From the NCBI RefSeq assembly GCF_021532275.1, contig NZ_JACBOT010000010.1, positions 1 through 64,000 of the forward strand: a stretch of DNA of 64,000 nt. Direction: 5' to 3'. The notes beneath the pieces were generated by a model. That model saw only the letters and a program-made list of their open reading frames with translations. It had not been told where the DNA came from and did not search any database. Both the position numbers and the translations under genes were made by a program. The DNA comes from Brevibacterium sp. UCMA 11754 (GTDB lineage: Bacteria; Actinomycetota; Actinomycetes; Actinomycetales; Brevibacteriaceae). Positions 30,878 to 39,364 of the stretch are shown here, piece after piece (position 1 is the first letter of the stretch; the number at the start of each line of letters is the position of its first letter).

Positions 30878-32203
30878 TCACTTCTGCCCCGGCGTGCCAC
30901 CACGGAGGTCGTTCGTGCCACCGTGGAGGTCGTTGGCGCCACCACCAAGTTCTGATGCTTCACTGCGGGTGCCAAGTGCGGCCAGATCATCGTCGACTGT
31001 CCCCGGTGCGGCAGCAAGGTACCCGGTCACGCCCATGAGCGCCGAAACGCCGATCATGAACTCCAGCGGCACCGACCAGCCGCCGCTGAATCCGAGGAGT
31101 CCGCCGACGGCCAAGGGGCCGATCGCAGCCAGCACATAGCCGCTGGACTGCACGAATGCTGAGGTCCGGGCAGTGACGGACACGGCCTGTGTGCGGCCCG
31201 TGATGAGCGCGAGCGCGGCAGGGAAGGCGAAGCCGCCGTAGCCTAGGAGGATCGCCCACAGCACCGGCACGGTGGTGGGCATGAGGAGCAGTCCGAGGTA
31301 GCCGCACACGGCGCTGACGGAGAAGCTGACGAGGAAGAAGCGGGGCAGGATGCTGCGCATGATGATCTGCGGGGCAAGGAAGCCGCCGGGGATCCCACCA
31401 AGGGTGACGACGGTGAGCATGAGTCCGGCGAGGACCGGATCGATCCCTGCGTCACGGTAGATCTGCGGCAGCCATCCGAACTGGACATAGGCGTTGACTG
31501 ACTGCAGACCGAAGAACATCGCCATGTATCTGGCCTTGGCAGAGGTGAAGATATGTCGCCGAGGCGGGCCAGCCTCGTGTGTGTCCTGCTCGGGCCGATC
31601 CAGGTGGGGTACGGATCGGACGAGCTTGAGGATGATCCAGGTGATCAGTGCGCAGGCAGGCACTAGTGCCCAGATGCCCAGTCCCACCCGCCAGTTGTCG
31701 AAGTGGCCGGTGAGTGGTGCGGTGAGGAAGGCGGGGAACATCGCACCCAGTCCCAGGGACACTGTGAAGGCGGTGGCGCCGAGGTTGGCTCGGTGGGGGA
31801 AGCGCATTTTCACGTACACCGGCAGAATGACGTTTCCGATGGACATTCCGGCCAGCGCGACCACGGTCAGACCGGCGAAGCCGAACCAGTTGTCGACGAG
31901 GACCCGGGCGCCCACTCCGACCGCGATCAGCACGCAGGTCATCGCCAGCGAGCTGAAGAGTCCGATCTTCTTGAGCACGGGAACGGCGATGAACCCGCAG
32001 ATTGCGAAGATCAGGCCGGGAAGTGCTGTGAGCAGGCCTGTCTGCCATTCGACCAGGGCGTAGGCGCCTTGGACTTCGGAGAGGACGGGGCCCAAGGACG
32101 ATGCGGCCGGTCGCAGGGAGCAGGCGATGAGGATGAGGCCCACGAGCGCCAGCACGTCGAGTCCCCGACCCGTACGATGGCCGTATTCGGGCTGAGAGGT
32201 CAT
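30878..32203 (-). CDS. MFS transporter, CynX/NimT type
   Basis: The 441-residue protein has 12 predicted helices. Its start (LALVGLILIACSLRPAASSLGP) and GLLTALPGLIFAICGFIAVP are typical of the CynX/NimT family (cyanate and 2-nitroimidazole transporters). The C-terminus has a polar repeat, GGGANDLHGGTNDLRGGTPG. It is divergent from a cytosine-deaminase-like amidohydrolase, so import or export of a nucleobase or related ring compound is a reasonable guess. It lies directly upstream of hpt on the same strand and may read into it. Confidence 0.8.
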   Translation of the reverse strand: MTSQPEYGHRTGRGLDVLALVGLILIACSLRPAASSLGPVLSEVQGAYALVEWQTGLLTALPGLIFAICGFIAVPVLKKIGLFSSLAMTCVLIAVGVGARVLVDNWFGFAGLTVVALAGMSIGNVILPVYVKMRFPHRANLGATAFTVSLGLGAMFPAFLTAPLTGHFDNWRVGLGIWALVPACALITWIILKLVRSVPHLDRPEQDTHEAGPPRRHIFTSAKARYMAMFFGLQSVNAYVQFGWLPQIYRDAGIDPVLAGLMLTVVTLGGIPGGFLAPQIIMRSILPRFFLVSFSVSAVCGYLGLLLMPTTVPVLWAILLGYGGFAFPAALALITGRTQAVSVTARTSAFVQSSGYVLAAIGPLAVGGLLGFSGGWSVPLEFMIGVSALMGVTGYLAAAPGTVDDDLAALGTRSEASELGGGANDLHGGTNDLRGGTPGQK

Positions 32204-32265
32204 TGGCTCATCCTTTCAGACGCTGTGTTCGCTCGATTCGGCGGCCCGTACCCAAGCCACATAAA

Positions 32266-32273
32266 GGTATACC
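32266..32273. promoter_or_regulatory. GGTATACC palindrome between divergent transporter and amidohydrolase
   Basis: The perfect 8-base palindrome sits in an AT-rich patch 40 bases before the amidohydrolase start and 62 bases before the transporter start. GTATAC cores are common in GntR-family operators. No GntR gene lies nearby, so assignment is tentative. Confidence 0.4.
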
Positions 32274-32313
32274 ATTTGGAGGTCAAGTGCCCTCCTATCT
32301 CTCAAGGACGACG

Positions 32314-33585
32314 ATGACCACTCTGAGAAATATTCGCCTCTTTCCCCGCACTGCCGATGCCCAGACTGTTGATGTCGGGATCGAGAACGGACGTTTCACC
32401 TCGTTCACGCCGGCTGCCTCGGCGCAGGCGATCGGCCGCACCGACCCCGCCAGCGCCGAAGACGTCGATGGGCCCGACATCATCGATGGGGCCGGGCGAG
32501 CGCTGCTGCCCAGCCTCGGCGACGTCCATGCCCACCTCGATTCGAACCGGATGGGCCAGACCTTCCGTCCCCACACTGCTGACGGAACGCTGCACGGCTT
32601 CATCATGAACGATCGGGAGAACTGGCGGCAGGGCGAGCGCAGCGTCCGTGACCAGGCTGCCTTCGTGATCGCAGAGATCGTCTCCTCCGGCGGTACGCGC
32701 ATCCGCTCGCATACCCAGATCGACGCCGACTGCGGTCTCGAGCGCTTCATCGGCGTCCGGGACGCACTGGCCGATCACGCTGCGGTCCTCGACTCTCAGG
32801 TCGTGGCCTTCCCGCAGGCCGGCATCGTACGCGAAAAGGGCGTCAGAGATCTTCTCGACGCGGCCTTGAGCGAGGGCGCTGATCTGGTCGGAGGACTCGA
32901 CCCACTCCAATACGACCGCGACCCGGTCGCGCACCTCGACGTCGTCTTCGGGCTTGCGGAGAAGCACGGCAAAGGCATCGACATCCATCTCCATGAGCGC
33001 GGCAGCGCAGGCGTGTTCACGTTCGAGGAGATCGCCCACCGCACGAAGGCTCTCGGCATGGATGGGAAGGTGACGATCTCCCACGCCTTCGCCCTGAGCT
33101 CCAACCCTGCACCAGAGGTCGAACGGATCATCGAACTCGTCGCCGAGGCGGGAATCTCTCTGACGACGGTGGCACCGCAGAACGGCGTCCTGCCGCAGCG
33201 CAGCCTGCGTGAGAATCGGGTGGCGTTGGGTCTTGGCGAGGACGGTCAGCGCGACTACTGGAGTCCCTACGGTGACGGTGACCTGCTGCGGCGGGCCTGG
33301 CAGCTGGCATTCACGAATGGGCATCGCCTGGATGAGGACATCGAAGCATGCTTGGACATCGCTTCCCGAGGCGGGGCACAGGTGATGGCCGGAGCCCGAC
33401 CGGACGGAACCGCATTGATCGATGATGCCCGCTTCGGTCTGGGCATCGGTGCTCCGGCGGACTTCATGCTGCTCGAGGCCGATACGGTCACCTCGGCGAT
33501 CATGGACTGCCCTGCCGATCGCGACGTCTTCAAGAACGGAGGGCTGGTGGCCACCGGCGGCCACCTGGTCCACGGCAAGGCCTGA
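32314..33585 (+). CDS. Cytosine-deaminase-like amidohydrolase
   Basis: The 423-residue metal-dependent TIM-barrel hydrolase has metal site DVHAHLDSN (residues about 72-80), an HTQIDAD segment, DIHLHE (about 228), HAFAL (about 258) and catalytic Asp in GLGEDGQRDYWSP (about 312). The pattern is that of cytosine deaminase and related nucleobase or N-acyl hydrolases. The ATG at 32314 has AAGGAC upstream. It is divergent from the CynX-type transporter, suggesting uptake and hydrolysis of the same substrate. It is convergent with tilS. Exact substrate unknown. Confidence 0.8.
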   Translation: MTTLRNIRLFPRTADAQTVDVGIENGRFTSFTPAASAQAIGRTDPASAEDVDGPDIIDGAGRALLPSLGDVHAHLDSNRMGQTFRPHTADGTLHGFIMNDRENWRQGERSVRDQAAFVIAEIVSSGGTRIRSHTQIDADCGLERFIGVRDALADHAAVLDSQVVAFPQAGIVREKGVRDLLDAALSEGADLVGGLDPLQYDRDPVAHLDVVFGLAEKHGKGIDIHLHERGSAGVFTFEEIAHRTKALGMDGKVTISHAFALSSNPAPEVERIIELVAEAGISLTTVAPQNGVLPQRSLRENRVALGLGEDGQRDYWSPYGDGDLLRRAWQLAFTNGHRLDEDIEACLDIASRGGAQVMAGARPDGTALIDDARFGLGIGAPADFMLLEADTVTSAIMDCPADRDVFKNGGLVATGGHLVHGKA

Positions 33586-33607
33586 GCCCAACGTCCGGGG
33601 GCTGCAG

Positions 33608-34632
33608 TCACCCGGTCTTCGCGTCGCGACGGAAGCACAGGAGCTGCCTGGTGATGATCACTTCGGTGTCACCGGGAAGTGACAGACGAGCATGTGGGCG
33701 ACCCGAGGTCCCAGGTTCGCGAATCTGGGCGCACAGTTGGGCCACGCGGGCGGCGCCGAAGCTCTGTGCGGGCACGTCGAGGGAGATCAGCCACTCGCGG
33801 ACGACGCGGGAGAGGATCGCCTCCTCCAATCCTGCCAGTTCGGCCAACGGCACCTCGGTGCGTCCGCGCACGGCGGCGGCTGAGGTCTCGGCGAGCCCGT
33901 CGAGGCAGTCGGCATCGGCACGGCACAGCTCGGCGGTGCGGGCCAGATTCGCGGTGACAGGCTGGCCCAGGTCGGCCTCCAGGGTTGCCAGCAGGGCGCG
34001 GGCACGGACCCGGGCGAAGGAATCGTCGGCGTTCATCGGGTCATCCCAGACTTCGATGCCCTGAGCCCGGCACGAGGCGACAGTGGTCGCCCGTTCGATG
34101 TCGAGCAGGAGACGCACCACGGTGCCGGTGCGCAGAGCCATTCCAGCCAGGGATCTCGTGCCCGAACCACGCATCAGTCCCAGCAGCACCGTCTCCGCCT
34201 GGTCACTGCGGGTGTGCGCGGTCAGCACCCACTCGGCCCCCTGCACTTTCCGGGCGGCTTCAAGTGCGCCGTAGCGGGCATCGCGGGCGGCGGCTTCAAG
34301 GCCCTCGTCACCGGCTGCGACGGTGACGCTGGCGACCTCGGCGGACAGACCCCAGGATTCGGCGATCGAGACGACCCGGCGGGCCACCTCGGCGGTCGAG
34401 GACTGCAGACCATGGTCGACGGTCACGGCCTGCGCATGCAGCTCCCCACGTCGGTGGAGAAAGGCGCAGGCATGCAGCAGCGCCATCGAGTCCGCTCCCC
34501 GGAGACCGCGACGATGACCTTGGGCCGGGAACTGCCCAACTGAGCCAACGCTTCACGGACACTGCTGCGGATCGCTCCGCTGGCCGGATCGAGGCTCGGT
34601 CGCCGAGGTGGTCGCGCCTCAGCCGTGGACAC
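33608..34632 (-). CDS. tilS: tRNA(Ile)-lysidine synthase, with one-base frameshift
   Basis: The enzyme converts C34 of tRNA-Ile2 to lysidine and is essential in most bacteria. From a GTG at 34632 the frame reads toward KVIVAVSG, then shifts. The other frame continues MALLHACAFLHRRGEL and AHTRSDQAETVLLGLMRGSG to the end at 33608. The ATP-binding motif should be SGGADSMALL; the sequence has four C on the + strand at 34497-34500 where five are needed. A homopolymer sequencing error is more likely than true loss. The GTG start overlaps the metalloprotease stop by 14 bases. Confidence 0.88.
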
Positions 34633-35635
34633 GGTCCAACCACAGACTCGGGGTGTGGATCTCCTCGCTCCTCGGCAGGTTCTCCGGTTTGGCATAGACG
34701 GCGGAGAAACCGGTCTGGCCGACTTCCTTGCGGATGGCGCGGACGAACGTGGCGCCGTCACGGTACTGGGCGAGTTTGAGGTTCATGCCCAGCAGGTTCG
34801 ACAGGAATCCGCCCTGTCCGGCGTCGCGGCGGGCTTCGAACTTGCGTCGCAGCTTCCGCACGCTCGGGATCACTTCGATGCCGACCTCGTCCATGACCAC
34901 GTCGGCGTGCCCTTCGAGCAGGCTGAGGATCGCCGTCGCCTCGTCGAGGGCGCTGCGCATCCCCTCGTCCCTGATCAGATCGACCATGCTCGCATCACCC
35001 TTGATGATCCGGCCCACTGTGGAGAAGACGTCAGCGAGACCGCTGATGCCAGGTGCCCTGAGAGGGGTCGCGACGACCTGAGACAGGAGAGAGCGCATGT
35101 GCTCACGCAGCCAGGGCGCGGTGGCGAACTGCACCTGGTGCGTGGCCTCGTGCAGGGCCACCCACATGCGAAAGTCGCGCGGCTTGACGTTCATCGCCTC
35201 TTCGGCGATGAGGACAGCGGGGGCGACGAACATCAGCCGGCCCGTGTCCACCGCAAAGGGGTCGAATTGGCCCAGAACTCGAGTCGACAGCAGCGAGAGC
35301 ACGCCTGCCAGTTCCACGGCGGCCGCTTTCGCCGCTCCCGGACCGACAGGGGCGGGCAGGGAGTCCGCGTCGACCATGCCGTTGAGCGACTGCGCATTGG
35401 CCTTGATCCAGCCGATCTGATCGAGCACGAGCACGGAACCGGCGCCCAGACGAGTGCGCACGTCATCGGCATGGGCAGGGTCGAGGAGGAACGAGTCGAC
35501 GACGAGTTCCTGCGCCGTCAGCGCATTGTCCTTGAGCCCGGCGACCAGCGCGTCAAGTTCATCGATGTCGGGCATACGCGCTGCGGGGACGAGTTCCCGG
35601 GCTGTGCGGGCGGCGAACTTCTCATCGACGATCAT
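34619..35635 (-). CDS. Zinc-dependent metalloprotease, DUF2342 family
   Basis: The 338-residue protein has the zinc motif in WVALHEATHQVQF (HEATH, about residue 164) and a third-ligand candidate in EGHADVVMDEVG (about 240). This is the actinobacterial family of Rv3626c, sometimes called coenzyme F420 biosynthesis-associated; its role is not established. The ATG at 35635 overlaps the dacB stop as ATGA. It lies between dacB and tilS exactly as in M. tuberculosis. Confidence 0.88.
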   Translation of the reverse strand: MIVDEKFAARTARELVPAARMPDIDELDALVAGLKDNALTAQELVVDSFLLDPAHADDVRTRLGAGSVLVLDQIGWIKANAQSLNGMVDADSLPAPVGPGAAKAAAVELAGVLSLLSTRVLGQFDPFAVDTGRLMFVAPAVLIAEEAMNVKPRDFRMWVALHEATHQVQFATAPWLREHMRSLLSQVVATPLRAPGISGLADVFSTVGRIIKGDASMVDLIRDEGMRSALDEATAILSLLEGHADVVMDEVGIEVIPSVRKLRRKFEARRDAGQGGFLSNLLGMNLKLAQYRDGATFVRAIRKEVGQTGFSAVYAKPENLPRSEEIHTPSLWLDRVHG

Positions 35636-37098
35636 CGGCAGCCGCAATCCGCGAGTGCTGCGACGATATCGTCCACGGTTTTCCTGGCTTCCAATATTTT
35701 GTCCTTGTCCACGTCGTCGATCTGCAGGGTGAAGACGAGATAGCGTCCATCGGCGTCGAGCACCCCTCCTGCCAGTGAGGTCACGGTCGACAGGGTCCCC
35801 GTCTTCGCGTGCACCGTCCCGGCTGCAGCCTTGTCTTTGGTGAAACGTTGGGTCAGTGTGCCGGTCAGTCCTCCGACGGGCATGTAGCTGATGAGGCTGG
35901 AGAGCGAATCGTCGGCGACGACCGATGCCTGCAGGATCGTCGTCAGGTCGTGCGGACTGATCTGGTTGTCATAGGACAGGCCCGAGGTGTCTTCGAGGTG
36001 GGTCTTGCCCAGATCCACGGAATCGGACAGGGCCGCCAGCACGGCTTCGGGGCCGGATTCCAGGCTTCCGGGTTCACCCTGGGCGATGGCGACCTCGTTG
36101 CCGAGGACCTCGGCGACGACGTTGTCGCTGTGCACGAGCGCGTATTCGACGATCTCGGAGATCGTGGCCGATTCCACCCCCGCCAGCTGGCTGGTTTCGG
36201 AGTCTCCGTCGGTCTTCGCGTCGTCACCCGTCTCAGCGGCGGGTGCAGGGTTGTCGGTGACTGTGACTCCGGCTGCCTTGAGCTCTTTGGCAAAGACTGC
36301 GAAGGCGTCCTTGGCCGGGTGCTCGCTGCGGCCCCGCCATTCCTTGTCTTTGCTGCCGACATACCCGGTGTCGATCATCAGCGGCTGGATCGGCGTGATG
36401 ACGCCCTTGGCGATATCGGCACGCTCCCATCCGGGACTGAAGTCCTTGCCCGTGTACCGGGAGGTGTCCAAGTCCAGGGCCACCTCGGCGACGTTCTGGC
36501 TCTTGAGTGATTCGGCAGTCTGCTGAGCCAGCGTCGTCAGGCCCGCGTGACCGTTCACGGCACCCGGCTGGGACTCCCCCGCACCCAGCAGTGAGTCTCC
36601 GCCGCCTGTCAGCGTCACCGTCGAGGTGGACGGGTCGAACTCTGTGGTCGTGCTCAGTCGCTTCTCGCCGCCGATGCTCAGCAGTGCCGCCGAGGCCGTG
36701 AGGACCTTGGTCACCGAGGCCGGCGTGCGAGGTCTGTTCTCGTTCTGGGCGTAGAGGATGTCATCGCTGAGCCCGTCGCGGATCTCGATCCCCAAGCCCT
36801 TGACCTTGGCATCAGAGAGGACCTTGTCCACCGTGTCGGGGACCTTGGTGGGCACAGGTGCGGAATCATCTAGCGCCGAGGCGGGGGCGGGCATGTCCTT
36901 GCCCTGCGCGTCAGGCGCGGGGACCGCCTGGACTTCGACGGCGGGGTCAGTGGTCAGGATTCCCGGGAGCTCGGGGAAGACGTCGTAGGCGTCGACTGCC
37001 GCAACCGCGCCCAGCACGATGGCGAGGCTGCCTGCGGTGATGCCGGCGACAGCCTTCTTCGACCGCTTCCGCCTCTTCCGCTCCGGGGTCTGGTTCAA
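35632..37098 (-). CDS. dacB: D-alanyl-D-alanine carboxypeptidase/endopeptidase (PBP4 type)
   Basis: The 488-residue low-molecular-mass penicillin-binding protein trims peptidoglycan peptides. It has a basic N-terminus, a signal anchor AVAGITAGSLAIVLGAVAAV (about 15-35), an Asp/Pro-rich spacer, then the three active-site motifs SVTK (about 130), SDN (about 322) and KTG (about 432). The apparent start is TTG at 37098; no ATG or GTG lies upstream in frame, and the true start is uncertain. It is divergent from ppa, as in M. tuberculosis Rv3627c/Rv3628. Confidence 0.93.
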   Translation of the reverse strand: MNQTPERKRRKRSKKAVAGITAGSLAIVLGAVAAVDAYDVFPELPGILTTDPAVEVQAVPAPDAQGKDMPAPASALDDSAPVPTKVPDTVDKVLSDAKVKGLGIEIRDGLSDDILYAQNENRPRTPASVTKVLTASAALLSIGGEKRLSTTTEFDPSTSTVTLTGGGDSLLGAGESQPGAVNGHAGLTTLAQQTAESLKSQNVAEVALDLDTSRYTGKDFSPGWERADIAKGVITPIQPLMIDTGYVGSKDKEWRGRSEHPAKDAFAVFAKELKAAGVTVTDNPAPAAETGDDAKTDGDSETSQLAGVESATISEIVEYALVHSDNVVAEVLGNEVAIAQGEPGSLESGPEAVLAALSDSVDLGKTHLEDTSGLSYDNQISPHDLTTILQASVVADDSLSSLISYMPVGGLTGTLTQRFTKDKAAAGTVHAKTGTLSTVTSLAGGVLDADGRYLVFTLQIDDVDKDKILEARKTVDDIVAALADCGCR

Positions 37099-37210
37099 GC
37101 GCGGGCTCTCATTCTCATTGCCATCGTCCTCGCCGTAGCCGTTGTGGTTGTCGTTCGTGGGGACTTGTAAGCTCTATTCTAGTGATGCAACCCTAGCTTG
37201 AAGGAGCACT

Positions 37211-37696
37211 ATGGAACTCTTGGCCACAATCGAGATCCCGCGCGGATCGCGCAACAAGTACGAGGTCGATCATGAGACAGGTCGAGTCAAGCTCGACCGC
37301 TACCTCTACACCTCGATGCAGTACCCCGCTGACTACGGCTTCTTCGAGGACACGCTGGGCAACGACGGGGACCCGCTCGACGTTCTCGTACTGCTGCCCG
37401 AACCCCTCTTCCCCGGCGTCCTCATCGATGTGCGCCCCATCGGAATGTTCAAGATGGAAGATGAAGCAGGCGGCGACGACAAGGTCCTGGGCGTCACGGC
37501 CGGCGATCCCCGCTGGGAGAGCTACCAGGACATCGGCGACGTCGATCAGTTCACCCTCGACTCGATCGAGCACTTCTTCACCCGCTACAAGGATCTTGAG
37601 CCGGGCAAGTACGTCAAGGGCTCCAGCTGGGTCGGGCGTGCAGAGGCTGAGGCCGAGGTCGAGGCTTCGATCAAGCGCTTCAAGGACTCTCACTGA
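37211..37696 (+). CDS. ppa: Inorganic pyrophosphatase, family I
   Basis: The 161-residue cytosolic enzyme hydrolyses PPi to pull biosynthesis forward. The metal-binding signature is DGDPLDVLV (residues about 56-64); active-site YGFFEDT and the GDPRWE region are also present. AAGGAG lies six bases before the ATG, with a TATTCT-like -10 near 37175. It is monocistronic with a strong terminator 46 bases after the stop. Confidence 0.97.
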   Translation: MELLATIEIPRGSRNKYEVDHETGRVKLDRYLYTSMQYPADYGFFEDTLGNDGDPLDVLVLLPEPLFPGVLIDVRPIGMFKMEDEAGGDDKVLGVTAGDPRWESYQDIGDVDQFTLDSIEHFFTRYKDLEPGKYVKGSSWVGRAEAEAEVEASIKRFKDSH

Positions 37697-37742
37697 GTTC
37701 ACCCTCACCGAGGTGGTGTGAAGCATCGCCTCACCCGTGATC

Positions 37743-37778
37743 AGAGACCGCCCGGACCTCGCCGTCCGGGCGGTCTCT
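37743..37778 (+). terminator. Terminator of ppa
   Basis: A perfect 15-bp stem AGAGACCGCCCGGAC with its complement and a six-base loop CTCGCC lies 46 bases after ppa. There is no T-run. Confidence 0.85.
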
Positions 37779-37823
37779 GCATTCATCGGACGAGCGGCTG
37801 CCGGCCCTGGGACGACCCACTAC

Positions 37824-37837
37824 TTAGGTGATCCTAA
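37824..37837. promoter_or_regulatory. TTAGG-N4-CCTAA palindrome, DtxR-box-like
   Basis: TTAGGTGATCCTAA lies 37 bases before a VOC gene. It agrees with 11 of the first 14 positions of the DtxR/IdeR consensus, but not with its right end. It may be a weak iron box or another operator. Confidence 0.3.
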
Positions 37838-37873
37838 TGAGAAGTGTGAGCCAGGTTATGCGATTGTCGAGAC

Positions 37874-38518
37874 ATGAAACTCGATCATGTGTCATTCGCC
37901 AGCGAACCAGACGGGTACAAAGCCACTGCCGAGCGGATCTCGGAGAAGCTCGGTGTGGTTCCCTACGACGGTGGTGTGCATCCTCGATTCGGTACCAGAA
38001 ATCTGATCTTCCCTCTCGCGAACGGTCATTACCTCGAAGTCGTCGAAGCCTTGGAGCACCCGGCCGCGTTGTCAACACCCTTCGGCCAGGCAGTGCGAGC
38101 TCGTTCCGAGCTCGGCGGCGGCTGGATGGGATGGTGCGTTTCGGTCGATGACCTCGCCGGAGTGGAAACTCGTCTCGAACGCAAAGCCGTCGACGGAAAC
38201 CGCACCCCGGAATCAGGCCTGGAACTCAAGTGGCTACAGATCGGAATCAAGGGGCTCATCGCCGACCCTCAGCTTCCGTTCTTCATCAAGTGGGCGGCCG
38301 ACTCGTCTCAGCATCCTTCGTCCTACAAGACCAATGGCGATGTCGCTCTCGACACCCTGCAGATCGCCGGGGATCGTGACCGACTCCGCGACTGGTTGGG
38401 AACCCAGGATCCCAAGCCCATCCCGGAGATCCACATCGACTGGTCGGCGCCGCACGGCACCCCCGGCATCATGTCGATCAGCTTCGACACCGCCAAGAAC
38501 GGCCTCGTCACCATCTGA
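37874..38518 (+). CDS. VOC-family protein (Glyoxalase_3 type)
   Basis: The 214-residue protein begins MKLDHVSFASEPDGYKATAE, then GTRNLIFPLANGHYLEVVEAL, the pattern of the two-module glyoxalase-like (PF13468-type) domain. The second half (IHIDWSAPHGTPGIMSISFD) forms the second module. The substrate is unknown. It stands alone between ppa and a convergent GNAT gene, with a shared hairpin downstream. Confidence 0.75.
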   Translation: MKLDHVSFASEPDGYKATAERISEKLGVVPYDGGVHPRFGTRNLIFPLANGHYLEVVEALEHPAALSTPFGQAVRARSELGGGWMGWCVSVDDLAGVETRLERKAVDGNRTPESGLELKWLQIGIKGLIADPQLPFFIKWAADSSQHPSSYKTNGDVALDTLQIAGDRDRLRDWLGTQDPKPIPEIHIDWSAPHGTPGIMSISFDTAKNGLVTI

Positions 38519-38625
38519 GACGCCGTAGGCCGGAACGTTCGGCGCTGTTCGGCATTCGCCGGGCAGAATTGATTCGCCGGCGGAGCCAGACAGCTGGGCT
38601 CAGACGACTGACGTCGCACAGCGTA

Positions 38626-38658
38626 GAGGGCAGCACACCGATTCGGTGTGCTGCCCTC
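38626..38658. terminator. Bidirectional hairpin between VOC and GNAT genes
   Basis: A 16-bp perfect stem GAGGGCAGCACACCGA with its complement and a one-base centre overlaps the GNAT stop codon. On the + strand it is followed by ATTTCAT. It probably ends both convergent transcripts. Confidence 0.75.
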
Positions 38659-39148
38659 ATTTCATACGAGGAGCCCGGTCCACAGTGTCTCCCCCGTCGA
38701 TGACAACCTCGGACGGTTTCATGCCAAGCTGCTTGGCGATCCGCGAAGATGCCTCGTGATCTGGATGGATGTGAGCAATCACCTGCTCGACTCCGCGGGT
38801 GCGAAGGCGGTTGGTGAGATGTAGAGCGGCCCGACCTGCGTACCCGAGCCCCTGCCACGGGCGGCCGATCACCCAGGAGATCTCCGCGGATCGCTGATCG
38901 GCCGGGAGGGTCGCCTGGACGAAACCGACAGCTTGCTGGTCATCCCCGAGCGTGACGATGTCATTGAGCCACACCTCGGTCCGGTCGGCAGGCCCACCGC
39001 GAGTCTGAATGCCATAGAGCCTCTTGAGGTCAGCTTCGCTGGGCGGTTGCCCGCCTGTGTACCGGTAGAGGTCAGGATGTGAGAGAACGACCGCCATCTC
39101 GGCGGCGTCTCCGACACACAGAGGACGGAGGGTGACGGCCTCGTTCAT
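38657..39148 (-). CDS. GNAT-family N-acetyltransferase
   Basis: The 163-residue protein fits the RimJ/RimL-like GNAT pattern: VTLRPLCVGDAAEMAVVL at the start, EISWVIGRPWQGLGYAGRAAL as the acetyl-CoA binding motif (about 88-108), and the late HPDHEASSRIAKQLGM block. The substrate is unknown. The start MNEAVTL at 39148 is chosen over the frame-open 39160. It is convergent with the VOC gene. Confidence 0.8.
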   Translation of the reverse strand: MNEAVTLRPLCVGDAAEMAVVLSHPDLYRYTGGQPPSEADLKRLYGIQTRGGPADRTEVWLNDIVTLGDDQQAVGFVQATLPADQRSAEISWVIGRPWQGLGYAGRAALHLTNRLRTRGVEQVIAHIHPDHEASSRIAKQLGMKPSEVVIDGGDTVDRAPRMK

Positions 39149-39285
39149 CATGCCAGCCAACCATCTCCCTCCGAGGCGAGCAAGAGGCGCCTATACGTCC
39201 TCTGCACACCGTGACTCAATGGGGATCCGCCCCCAAGAGGGGATGGTGATAGCTGTAGCTGCATCGCCCTACGCCACCGGTTCAC

Positions 39286-39348
39286 GCTTAAGTGGACGTT
39301 TTGGGCTGAATACAATCGGAATTGTCAGCCCAAAACGTCCACTTAAGC
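39286..39348. repeat. 24-bp perfect inverted repeat after phoX
   Basis: Arms at 39286-39309 and 39325-39348 are perfectly complementary around a 15-base loop, 17 bases past the phoX stop. It may be the phoX terminator, though it is longer than usual and lacks a T-run. The surrounding 200 bases (39149-39364) hold no gene. Confidence 0.85.
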
Positions 39349-39364
39349 TGGAGTGGCCGCGGAG

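Noticed and set aside
30831-30881. Upstream GTG start of hpt overlapping the transporter stop
   Set aside because: The extra 17 residues are not conserved in the family, and an internal GTG has a GAGGAG site and matches known N-termini.
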